From Nitrospinota bacterium (GTDB lineage Bacteria; Nitrospinota; Nitrospinia; UBA9942), in assembly GCA_003489165.1 (NCBI GenBank), contig DNJG01000065.1:1-16195 (forward strand): a stretch of 16,195 nt of DNA. Direction: 5' to 3'. Below the pieces are notes generated by a model. The model saw only the letters and a list, made by a program, of their open reading frames with translations, had not been told where the DNA came from and did no database searches. Below are positions 1 through 6,689 of this stretch, piece by piece. The first letter of the stretch is position 1, and each line of letters opens with the position of its first letter. The translations under genes and the position numbers were made by a program.

Positions 1-456
1 GAGCACCCTGTTACAGAGATGGTAACAGGTATTGACCTGATAAAGGAACAGATAAGGATTGCTGCAGGAGAAAAGCTAAAGATAAAGCAAAAAGAGGTAA
101 ACATATTCGGCCACAGTATTGAGTGCAGGATAAATGCAGAAGACCCTGACAAATTTATACCATCTCCCGGCAAAATAACCGCTTTAAATATTCCAGGCGG
201 TCCAGGGGTAAGGGTAGATACTGCCATATATTCCGAATATATTGTCCTTCCATACTATGATTCCCTGATAGCAAAATTGATAGTTCACGGACATGACAGA
301 GAAGATGCGATTGCAAAGATGAACAGGGCATTGGAGGAGTTTCATGTGGAAGGAATCAAGACCACCATCCCATTTCACAAAAAGGTTCTCTCCCATAAGG
401 ATTTTCTAAAAGGAGAATTCTATACCGATTTCATAGAAAAAATGAATTCCAAATAA
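1..456 (+). CDS. accC: Biotin carboxylase, C-terminal part (cut by window edge)
   Basis: This is the last 151 residues of the biotin carboxylase subunit of acetyl-CoA carboxylase, which carboxylates biotin on AccB with ATP and bicarbonate in the first step of fatty acid synthesis. The frame is open from base 1, where EHPVTEMVTG matches the segment just after the catalytic loop of E. coli AccC, so the ATG at 19 is internal and not the start. GHSIECRINAEDP, SPGKI, GPGVRVD and LPYYDSLIAKLI follow in family order, and the protein ends at the usual place. The ATP-grasp N-terminal half, and any accB, lie outside the window to the left. The stop codon is followed at once by repeat locus A. The accA gene for the carboxyltransferase alpha subunit is 10 kb away on the other strand, so the ACC subunits are not in one operon here. 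Confidence 0.96.
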   Translation, partial: EHPVTEMVTGIDLIKEQIRIAAGEKLKIKQKEVNIFGHSIECRINAEDPDKFIPSPGKITALNIPGGPGVRVDTAIYSEYIVLPYYDSLIAKLIVHGHDREDAIAKMNRALEEFHVEGIKTTIPFHKKVLSHKDFLKGEFYTDFIEKMNSK

Positions 457-553
457 TGGTAAATAGGTGAATCGGAGAATTGGTAAATCGATTAATAGAT
501 AAATCAGTAAATTGGTAATCTATTCACCTGTTAACCCATTCACCAATAATTAA
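457..553. repeat. Repeat locus A: octamer array with inverted arm
   Basis: The whole gap between accC and the next gene is a tandem array with period 8. Eight units run from 457 to 520: TGGTAAAT, AGGTGAAT, CGGAGAAT, TGGTAAAT, CGATTAAT, AGATAAAT, CAGTAAAT, TGGTAATC. The consensus is NGGTRAAT. From 522 the complement of the same word appears in phase (ATTCACCT, GTTAACCC, ATTCACCA, ATAATTAA), so the two arms can pair as an imperfect hairpin. The next gene starts one base beyond it, and no Shine-Dalgarno sequence is visible. Confidence 0.85.
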
Positions 554-554
554 T

Positions 555-2060
555 ATGTCTGATTACGATGTAATAGTTATAGGTTCAGGCATAGGCGGAT
601 TAACCTCTGCCTCTCTCTTATCAAAGAGGGGATTGAAAGTCCTCATTGTAGAACAGAATTCAACAGCCGGCGGCTTATGCAATTCATTTTCAAAAAATGG
701 ATACACCTTTGATATAGCCGCATCGATCTTTTGGGGATTCGGGCATGGGGAAGTATTTCATTGGCTGTTCTCAGAATTTAATATACTCAACGACCTCCTT
801 GAAAGAGAATCTGTTATAAGGAAAATAGAGCCGGGGTTACAGGTAATACTGCCAAATCACAGGATAAATATCTATTCGGAGAGGAATAGGTTTTATGAAG
901 AGTTAAAGAGGGAATTCCCCTCTGACATGGAAAACCTAATAAAATTCTATCAGGAGTCAGACAAGATAGAAGATGAAATCTATTACCTTTTAAACAAAGA
1001 CCATTTCTATTCGGTAAAAAATCATTACCCGCATGAAAATAAAAGATTAAAGAAACTTTATACTGCAATATCAATCTTCTTAAAAAGGAAAAAGGATATC
1101 CTCCAGATAGCTGGCAGATGGGTCAATCCGTTGGAGATAAAATATTTCATTGACCTCCAACTCACCTATTTTATGCACAAAAAGACTTCTGATGCTTCCC
1201 TCCCCTTATTATCAATTATCCTTGGGATACCAAAGAGAGGGATATATGGAATTAAAGGTGGGGCAAGGGTATTAACAGGCATACTTGAAAAACAGCTGAT
1301 AAAACATGGTGGTAAGATTACATACAATTCCACTGCGGAAGAGATTATCCTAAAGGGGAGTAAGGCATGTGGTGTAAAAGTAAGGCAGGGAAATTCAGTC
1401 AGTGAGTTAAAGGCAGACTGGATTATTTCCAATACTGCCTTTTCGAATATTGAAAGTAGTTTAATAAAGAAAAAAAGGAAAAAAAATCAATTTTTAAAAA
1501 TTAATAAAAAAATAGAAAACGGACTTATGCCTTTTTCAGTCCTCCTCGGTGTAGATGAAAAGGTAATACCTGAACTAATGGGTGAACATGCCATAATGTT
1601 AAGGGACTATGAACTTCCATTTAGTGATAGTAATATACTATTTATTTCTGTCAGTCCGGGATGGGATGAGACGAGGGCACCCCATGGGAAGAGGTGTATA
1701 ACAGCCACCTATTTTTTATTTCCTGATGAGGCAGGAAAAATTAATTGGGAAATAGAGAGAGAGAATAAAACAAAAGAGATGATTGACCATTTGGAACAAC
1801 TTATACCATTCATATCGGAATTCATAGATTGTGCATACAGCATAACCCCTGATGACTACCAGCGTTCAACCATGAGAAGAGAGGGAATACTGAGAGGTTT
1901 CAGCAATCTGTCCGGTCCTTATGGATTTAACAGCCTCTCATTTAAAACCCCTGTAAGAAAACTCCTCAAGGTCGGTGATGAGGTGTTCCCAGGTTTAGGT
2001 GTTGCACATACTGCAAAATCAGGAATAAGGGCTGCAGAAGAGATATTGAAAAGATATTGA
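555..2060 (+). CDS. CrtI-type FAD-dependent oxidoreductase (phytoene desaturase / carotenoid isomerase superfamily)
   Basis: This 501-residue protein belongs to the COG1233 group (phytoene desaturases, CrtISO-like isomerases, retinol saturases). An N-terminal Rossmann fold binds FAD: VIVIGSGIGGLTSASLL at residues 6-22, the acidic end of the second strand in LIVEQN, then GGLCNSF. The middle has the KGGARVLTGILEKQLIKHGG segment typical of the family, and the C-terminus closes the FAD site with GDEVFPGLGVAHTAKSGIRAAEEI. The substrate cannot be read from the sequence, and no other carotenoid genes are near, so desaturation, isomerisation or reduction of a polyene or isoprenoid are all possible. 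The ATG at 555 gives a correct N-terminus but has no visible ribosome-binding site, because the upstream DNA is repeat locus A. The last codons lie in an 11-bp tandem duplication that also supplies the stop. Confidence 0.85.
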   Translation: MSDYDVIVIGSGIGGLTSASLLSKRGLKVLIVEQNSTAGGLCNSFSKNGYTFDIAASIFWGFGHGEVFHWLFSEFNILNDLLERESVIRKIEPGLQVILPNHRINIYSERNRFYEELKREFPSDMENLIKFYQESDKIEDEIYYLLNKDHFYSVKNHYPHENKRLKKLYTAISIFLKRKKDILQIAGRWVNPLEIKYFIDLQLTYFMHKKTSDASLPLLSIILGIPKRGIYGIKGGARVLTGILEKQLIKHGGKITYNSTAEEIILKGSKACGVKVRQGNSVSELKADWIISNTAFSNIESSLIKKKRKKNQFLKINKKIENGLMPFSVLLGVDEKVIPELMGEHAIMLRDYELPFSDSNILFISVSPGWDETRAPHGKRCITATYFLFPDEAGKINWEIERENKTKEMIDHLEQLIPFISEFIDCAYSITPDDYQRSTMRREGILRGFSNLSGPYGFNSLSFKTPVRKLLKVGDEVFPGLGVAHTAKSGIRAAEEILKRY

Positions 2061-2067
2061 AAAGAAT

Positions 2068-2096
2068 TTGACACATGAAATAGCTTAAGATAATAT
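2068..2096 (+). promoter_or_regulatory. Sigma-70 promoter of thi4
   Basis: TTGACA (2068-2073) and TAATAT (2091-2096) are 17 bp apart, an almost perfect housekeeping promoter. Transcription should begin near 2103. That leaves a leader of about 32 nt with a strong AAGGAGG at 2122-2128, six bases before the ATG at 2135. The leader is too short for a TPP riboswitch, so thi4 appears not to be controlled by that route. Confidence 0.75.
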
Positions 2097-2134
2097 AAGT
2101 TTTCAGGTATTTTTAAAAAACAAGGAGGATTTAA

Positions 2135-2929
2135 ATGGCAAAGGAAAAGATTTTTAGCGATGTTGGAGAGAAAGAGGTAACAAGGGCAATAGTAGAGGGT
2201 TTTTCAAAGACATTCAATGAGTATGTTGACAGTGATGTAATTATAGTAGGCGGTGGTCCAAGCGGACTCATGGCAGGCAAGGAACTGGCGAAAAGCGGTA
2301 TTAAGACCCTTATAATAGAGAGAAATAACTATCTTGGTGGAGGATTCTGGATAGGCGGGTATCTTATGAATAAGATAACTGTAAGGGCACCCGGACAGAA
2401 GGTGCTGGATGAACTCGGTGTTCCCTATGAAAAGGTAACTGAGGGACTATATATGACTAACGGCCCTCATGCCTGCTCAAAACTAATCGCAGCCGCCTGT
2501 GATGCAGGCGTAATGATTATCAACATGACAAAGTTTGATGATATCGTAATTAGAGAAAAAAACAGAGTCGCAGGTGCTGTAATAAACTGGACACCTGTGT
2601 CAGCACTACCAAGGGAGATTACATGTGTTGATCCTGTGGCACTTGAATCTAAAATTGTTGTAGATGCAACAGGACACGATGCATGTGTCGTGGCAAAGCT
2701 TGAGGAGAGAGGTTTGATAAAGACAAAGGGGTTCGGCGCTATGTGGGTGGAGAGGTCAGAAGACTTAGTTGTGGAATATACAGGAGAGGCGCATCCCGGG
2801 CTTGTGGTTATGGGAATGGCAGTTTCAACTGTATATGGCCTGCCGAGGATGGGACCTACATTTGGTGCAATGCTCCTCTCAGGCAAAAAAGGTGCAGAGG
2901 TAGTTAAAGAAAAATTGAAGAAAAAATAA
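2135..2929 (+). CDS. thi4: Thi4-family thiazole synthase
   Basis: The product makes the thiazole phosphate moiety of thiamin from NAD, glycine and sulfur, with iron. The 264-residue length fits the archaeal and bacterial Thi4 family. Residues 33-48 form the dinucleotide-binding fold (SDVIIVGGGPSGLMAG), followed by IIERNNYLGGGFWIGGYLMN and the C-terminal GMAVSTVYGLPRMGPTFGAMLLSGKKGAE, both typical of Thi4. Asp166 and His181 sit where the iron ligands are expected. Residue 164 in ITCVDP is Cys, aligning by eye with the sacrificial Cys205 of yeast Thi4 (CCMDP), whereas methanogen enzymes that use free sulfide carry His there. The gene has its own promoter and a strong ribosome-binding site. No other thiamin gene lies in the window. 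Family identity is firm; the sulfur source is an inference from one residue. Confidence 0.92.
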   Translation: MAKEKIFSDVGEKEVTRAIVEGFSKTFNEYVDSDVIIVGGGPSGLMAGKELAKSGIKTLIIERNNYLGGGFWIGGYLMNKITVRAPGQKVLDELGVPYEKVTEGLYMTNGPHACSKLIAAACDAGVMIINMTKFDDIVIREKNRVAGAVINWTPVSALPREITCVDPVALESKIVVDATGHDACVVAKLEERGLIKTKGFGAMWVERSEDLVVEYTGEAHPGLVVMGMAVSTVYGLPRMGPTFGAMLLSGKKGAEVVKEKLKKK

Positions 2930-2930
2930 G

Positions 2931-2980
2931 CAAGTAATGGGGAGTAAGCAGTATATTACCGCTTACTCCTTGCCCCTTCC
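2931..2980. repeat. Repeat locus B: inverted repeat of the GTAAGCA word
   Basis: GGAGTAAGC (2941-2949) and GCTTACTCC (2961-2969) form a perfect 9-bp stem around an 11-nt loop. The flanks, CAAGTAATGG on the left and TTGCCCC on the right, extend the similarity imperfectly. The 13-mer GGAGTAAGCAGTA (2941-2953) recurs exactly at 15988-16000 in locus I. It lies between thi4 and the next gene and could act as a weak terminator for thi4, although no T-run follows directly. Confidence 0.7.
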
Positions 2981-2983
2981 TTT

Positions 2984-3832
2984 ATGTATCGTGTTCCTTC
3001 TTTTATCCATATCTACGGAAAAAAAGCTATTACAAATCCAAATCTGAAAGAAATATCCTCATATCTAAAATCACTCCTCCCAAAAACTATTATAGATGTA
3101 AGAACAGATCTTATTTCTAATTTTCTTGAACCCTTAGATTCTTCAAAAAAGGATGAAGCGGTTGACTCGCTTGCAGAGAAATTGGCAGGCATAAGGGTAT
3201 TAGACTATTCAAAACAGAAACTAAACCCTGAGCCTATGTATGCAGAAATAGATTATGAACGAAGAAAGATACTAAATCCTGATACAAAATCAATAGGCGT
3301 ATTTTATGATGGTTTTGAACTTCAAAACATCTTTTACTCCATTATCGGCAAAGATGAACGTTCTTTTTCTCATATTCATGTAGTATTTACAAACCAACTC
3401 ATAGCAACATGGGAGGATGATGACAGCAGGTATCATGCAAGGTCATCTGTATACGGATTTCCATCAATTATATCCACTGCTGGAATTGTTGAGGCACCGG
3501 CAAAGCCGAGGGAATTTTATTTAATGAAGCAACAATACGGGATGATGGGGATGGATGATTTAGCCATTGCAGAGTTTAAAAGGAAATTTGAGGGGAGATT
3601 CATTGACTATAATGACCCACATATGACAGAAGTCTGTAAGGGATATGCAGCACAGGCATTATTCTTTCACATCACAGGAGAGCCATTTTGTGAGGATAAA
3701 GGGTGCAGGCTGTTTAATGCCCACTGGCAGGAGGAACTCATTTATTCACAATTGGAGAGCCCCTATGAATTTTGTAAAGCCCATACTGATATGCTGAAAA
3801 AAATTATTCGCAACGGACTGACACAGACTTAA
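2984..3832 (+). CDS. DUF6775-like protein (putative metallopeptidase family)
   Basis: This is a 282-residue soluble protein with no signal peptide or membrane segment. I recognise it tentatively as the DUF6775 family, which databases describe as putative metallopeptidases. Conserved-looking stretches are DDDSRYHARSSVYGFPSIIS (residues 145-164), followed by AGIVEAPAKPREFY, and CEDKGCRLFNAHWQEELI (236-253). Candidate metal ligands are His130, His132, His151, Cys236, Cys241, His247 and Glu250. There is no HEXXH motif, so a classical zincin mechanism is not supported by what can be seen. The gene lies between two repeat loci and has no visible Shine-Dalgarno sequence before its ATG. Neighbours give no clue to function: thi4 is upstream and truA downstream. 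The assignment rests on memory of the family and needs a profile search. Confidence 0.55.
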   Translation: MYRVPSFIHIYGKKAITNPNLKEISSYLKSLLPKTIIDVRTDLISNFLEPLDSSKKDEAVDSLAEKLAGIRVLDYSKQKLNPEPMYAEIDYERRKILNPDTKSIGVFYDGFELQNIFYSIIGKDERSFSHIHVVFTNQLIATWEDDDSRYHARSSVYGFPSIISTAGIVEAPAKPREFYLMKQQYGMMGMDDLAIAEFKRKFEGRFIDYNDPHMTEVCKGYAAQALFFHITGEPFCEDKGCRLFNAHWQEELIYSQLESPYEFCKAHTDMLKKIIRNGLTQT

Positions 3833-3910
3833 ATTAGTGTCAGTGTCAGTGAACAGTGTCAGTTAAAAATGTTTTTTTCTGACACTAACACTAATCACTT
3901 ATTAGTCAGT
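3833..3910. repeat. Repeat locus C: GTCAGTG-word palindrome
   Basis: It starts on the base after the upstream stop codon. The 17-nt left arm at 3833-3849 (ATTAGTGTCAGTGTCAG) pairs with 3879-3895 (CTGACACTAACACTAAT) with one mismatch, across a 29-nt loop that holds another AGTGTCAG copy and a run of seven T. Further pieces of the word continue to about 3910. The word is related to the TGACCAC array inside dnaE (locus F), with which it shares AGTGTCAGTG. Bases 3911-3937 hold no further repeat and lead to the truA start. Confidence 0.75.
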
Positions 3911-3937
3911 GAAAGTCTTTGGCAAAAATATAATCTC

Positions 3938-5365
3938 ATGCGAAATATAAAACTCCTCATTGAATACGACGGGACAAATTATCATGGCTGGCAGAGGCAG
4001 CTAAATGCCATCACCATTCAGGAGATAATGGAGAATATGCTTTTCAAAATAACATCTGAAAAGACTCCCATTATCGCATCAGGCAGAACTGATTCAGGTG
4101 TTCATGCACTCGGCCAGGTTGCAAATTTTAAGATAGATTCACAGATGGACGATATATCTTTTAAGAAGGCATTCAACAGCCTTCTTCCAAAAGATATCGT
4201 AATTAAAGATGCCGTCACCGTTGAAGATAATTTTCACTCCCAGCATTATGCAAAAAGTAAGATATATAGATACTGCATATTGAACCGTTCATATCCTTCA
4301 TCTTTTGACTATAGATACTCATGGCACATCCGTTATCCTCTCAATATAGATGAAATGAGAGAGGCAGGAGCCTTCTTGATTGGAACCAATGACTTCTCAT
4401 CATTCAGGTCTTCAACATGTGAGGCAAAAGACCCTGTCAGGACACTCTACAGATTGGATATAGAAAAGAACGGAGATAAGATTTTTTTATGGTTTGAAGC
4501 GGATGGGTTTTTAAAACAGATGGTGAGAAATATTGTAGGGACACTTGTCTATGTAGGAAATGGCAGATTTAAGCCTCAGACTATGCAAAGGATTCTTGAA
4601 AATAAAAACAGAACTTCAGCAGGTCCAACCGCACCTCCACAGGGCTTGTTTCTTATTGAGGTTAATTTAAGCATGGATAAAAAACTTGAATTAAAGGATA
4701 TAGTTCTTATTGGTCGGACATTTGATGAATACTATAGAATGTTTGAACTCGGTAATATAAATTTTAAAGATGAGAAAATTCTTGATGTGGCTTCTGGAGT
4801 CAGTTCTTTCTGCTCTGAGGCAAACTCTAAGGGATATAATGTTACTGCCTCTGATAAAATTTATAATTTTTCTGCAAAAGAGATTGAAGAAAAGTGTATC
4901 AGTGACTTAAAAATGGTAATGGAAAAGCTACCCTCAGTTGCGGATTTGTATAAATGGGAATTTTTTAAAGATATTGATGTCCTGAAGGAAAATAGGGAAA
5001 GGGCTTATAAATTATTCATAGAAGATTTTAAGAAGGAGAATGGCAACCGATATATTGCTGCTGAATATCCAAAGACTCGGTTTGCTGATAAAGAATTTAC
5101 AATTTCTCTTATATCACATTTTCTTTTCATGTATGATGAACATTTGAGTTATGAATTTCATAAAAAGACCCTTTCAGAGATTATCAGGATAACTACAAAA
5201 GAGATAAGGATATTTCCAATTGTCAATTTGAAGGGAAAAAGGTCTTTGTTTGTTGAGAAGCTTATGGGAGATAGAGAGTTTAAGGATTATGAAATAGGAG
5301 TCAAGAAAGTTGATTATGAATTTGTGAAGAATGGAAATGAGATGTTGTCAATTAAAGTAAATTAA
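3938..5365 (+). CDS. truA: tRNA pseudouridine synthase A fused to a SAM methyltransferase-like domain
   Basis: Residues 1-245 are TruA, which converts U38-U40 of the tRNA anticodon stem to pseudouridine. IEYDGTNYHGWQRQ opens the domain, ASGRTDSGVHALGQ carries the catalytic Asp52, and TSAGPTAPPQGLFLIEVN is the normal TruA end. The ATG at 3938 is chosen because TruA proteins begin with this MRNIKLLIEYDG-type sequence; the 23 codons upstream are translated repeat DNA. The frame then runs on for 230 more residues from Met246 (codon at 4673). This part looks like a class I methyltransferase-like protein, with KILDVASG as motif I near residues 280-287 and SLISHFLFMYDEHLSYEFH further on. Its substrate is unknown. 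Removing a single T from 4665-4667 would end truA there and leave an ATG two bases later, so the fusion may be real or a one-base artefact. Confidence 0.88.
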   Translation: MRNIKLLIEYDGTNYHGWQRQLNAITIQEIMENMLFKITSEKTPIIASGRTDSGVHALGQVANFKIDSQMDDISFKKAFNSLLPKDIVIKDAVTVEDNFHSQHYAKSKIYRYCILNRSYPSSFDYRYSWHIRYPLNIDEMREAGAFLIGTNDFSSFRSSTCEAKDPVRTLYRLDIEKNGDKIFLWFEADGFLKQMVRNIVGTLVYVGNGRFKPQTMQRILENKNRTSAGPTAPPQGLFLIEVNLSMDKKLELKDIVLIGRTFDEYYRMFELGNINFKDEKILDVASGVSSFCSEANSKGYNVTASDKIYNFSAKEIEEKCISDLKMVMEKLPSVADLYKWEFFKDIDVLKENRERAYKLFIEDFKKENGNRYIAAEYPKTRFADKEFTISLISHFLFMYDEHLSYEFHKKTLSEIIRITTKEIRIFPIVNLKGKRSLFVEKLMGDREFKDYEIGVKKVDYEFVKNGNEMLSIKVN

Positions 5366-5381
5366 GAGAGGAAAATACCGA

Positions 5382-6650
5382 ATGGCATTTGAGACATATA
5401 TAATTTCATGGAATATAACAAAGAGGTGTAACCTCCGCTGTGCCCACTGCTATCTTGATGCATCATATCTCACTGGAGATGTTACAGATGAGCTATCCAC
5501 AGTGGAGTGTTTCAGGGTTATTGACCAGATGGCTGAGGTGAATTCAAATGCAGTCTTAATACTTACAGGGGGTGAGCCTCTGCTTCGTAAGGATATATTT
5601 GAGATTTCAAGATACGCATCTGATAAAGGTTTTATGACGGTCCTTGGGACAAATGGGATACCTATAACGGAGGGTATTGCAAAAAAGATAAAAGAGAGCG
5701 GGATAAAGGGTGTTGGTGTAAGCCTTGATTCTCTGAATCCAGAAAGGCACGATTCTTTCAGGGGTATAAATGGGGCGTGGGATAATACAATTAAGGGGAT
5801 TGAGGAGATAAAAAGGGTAGGGGTAGAATTTCAGATACAGACTACAGTAACAAAAGAAAATTATAATGAGATACCTTCAATAATTGATTTTGCATATAAA
5901 ACAGGTGCAAGGGTGTTTAATCTCTTTTTTCTTGTATGCACAGGGAGGGGTGAGGAGCTTACAGATATATCAGCAGAGCAGTATGAGGATATGCTCTCCT
6001 ATGTTTATAAAATCCACGATAATTTTAAAGGGATGATGATAAGGCCCAAATGTGCCCCCCATTTTAAAAGAATTGCCTATCAATCAGACCCAAAGTCACC
6101 TGTGTTGAGCGGCTATATAGGCGGGTGTCGTGCAGGGACAAACTATTGCCGTATAACGCCCGAAGGTAATGTAACCCCATGTCCATATATGCCTGACTCA
6201 GTCGGTAATGTAAGAAAAAAGAGTTTTACTGATATATGGTGGAATTCTGATGTATTTAAAAACCTTAGACAACCTGAATATCATGGTAAATGTCAGGAGT
6301 GTGAATATAAACTTCTCTGCGGAGGGTGCAGGGCAAGGGCTTCTGCATCAAGTAATGATTATATGGGTGATGACCCATGGTGTCTATATGAACCCGAAAA
6401 GAGCGAAAAGAAGATAATAAATCTTGAGACAGTCGTAAAATACGGCATTGAAGATGAGGAGGATAGCGGTGATATTCTCTGGACTGATGATGCACTAAAA
6501 TTCCTTGAAAATATTCCATTTTTTGCAAGGGCTATAGCCAAGAAAGGTGTAGAAAAACATGCGAGGGAGATGGGCTATAAGACTATTACAATGGAAACAA
6601 TGAAAGAGGCAAGGGAAAAGAGGGCAGGGAAGATGAAGTTCAGGAGTTAA
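5382..6650 (+). CDS. Radical SAM / SPASM protein with C-terminal PCP_red domain
   Basis: This 422-residue enzyme has three parts. Residues 16-23 carry the CxxxCxxC motif for the radical SAM [4Fe-4S] cluster (CNLRCAHC with Cys16, 20, 23), with GGEP at 63-66. A SPASM region follows, with Cys249, 256, 267, 304, 307, 313, 316 and 334 for further clusters. Residues about 366-410 (WTDDALKFLENIPFFARAIA and on to TITMETMKEA) match the PCP_red domain also found at the end of the light-independent protochlorophyllide reductase subunit. RPKCAPHF and CRAGTNYCRITPEGNVTPCPYMP resemble NirJ, AhbC and AhbD, which modify siroheme-derived tetrapyrroles. A role in heme or another tetrapyrrole is therefore likely, but the exact reaction is not determinable. 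It starts 16 nt after truA, with AGAGG as the ribosome-binding site, and probably shares its transcript. Confidence 0.85.
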   Translation: MAFETYIISWNITKRCNLRCAHCYLDASYLTGDVTDELSTVECFRVIDQMAEVNSNAVLILTGGEPLLRKDIFEISRYASDKGFMTVLGTNGIPITEGIAKKIKESGIKGVGVSLDSLNPERHDSFRGINGAWDNTIKGIEEIKRVGVEFQIQTTVTKENYNEIPSIIDFAYKTGARVFNLFFLVCTGRGEELTDISAEQYEDMLSYVYKIHDNFKGMMIRPKCAPHFKRIAYQSDPKSPVLSGYIGGCRAGTNYCRITPEGNVTPCPYMPDSVGNVRKKSFTDIWWNSDVFKNLRQPEYHGKCQECEYKLLCGGCRARASASSNDYMGDDPWCLYEPEKSEKKIINLETVVKYGIEDEEDSGDILWTDDALKFLENIPFFARAIAKKGVEKHAREMGYKTITMETMKEAREKRAGKMKFRS

Positions 6651-6689
6651 TGAGTTAAACTCCTAAACTCTTCAACTCCTCAACTTTTA
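6642..6689. repeat. Repeat locus D: octamer palindrome over two stop codons
   Basis: Six units of period 8: AGGAGTTA, ATGAGTTA, then AACTCCTA, AACTCTTC, AACTCCTC, AACTTTTA. The first two are in one orientation and the last four are the complement. It lies between convergent genes and contains the stop codons of both: TAA of the radical SAM gene at 6648-6650 and TGA of the dehydrogenase at 6682-6680. A bidirectional terminator role is plausible. Confidence 0.8.

Noticed and set aside
2097..2134. TPP riboswitch upstream of thi4
   Set aside because: The distance from predicted transcription start to ATG is about 32 nt, far too short, and no TPP aptamer sequence is visible.
2467..2886. 139-codon open frame opposite thi4 on the minus strand
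   Set aside because: It is a shadow of a strongly conserved gene, has low-complexity Ser/Thr/Pro-rich composition and no ribosome-binding site.
3906..3934. Sigma-70 promoter for truA based on TATAAT at 3929-3934
   Set aside because: There is no acceptable -35 box at 16-18 bp and no extended -10, and the ATG would be only four bases downstream. A chance match in AT-rich DNA is likely.
3869..3937. N-terminal extension of TruA from an upstream ATG
   Set aside because: The 23 extra residues are translated repeat locus C and do not resemble any TruA N-terminus. The ATG at 3938 begins the conserved sequence.
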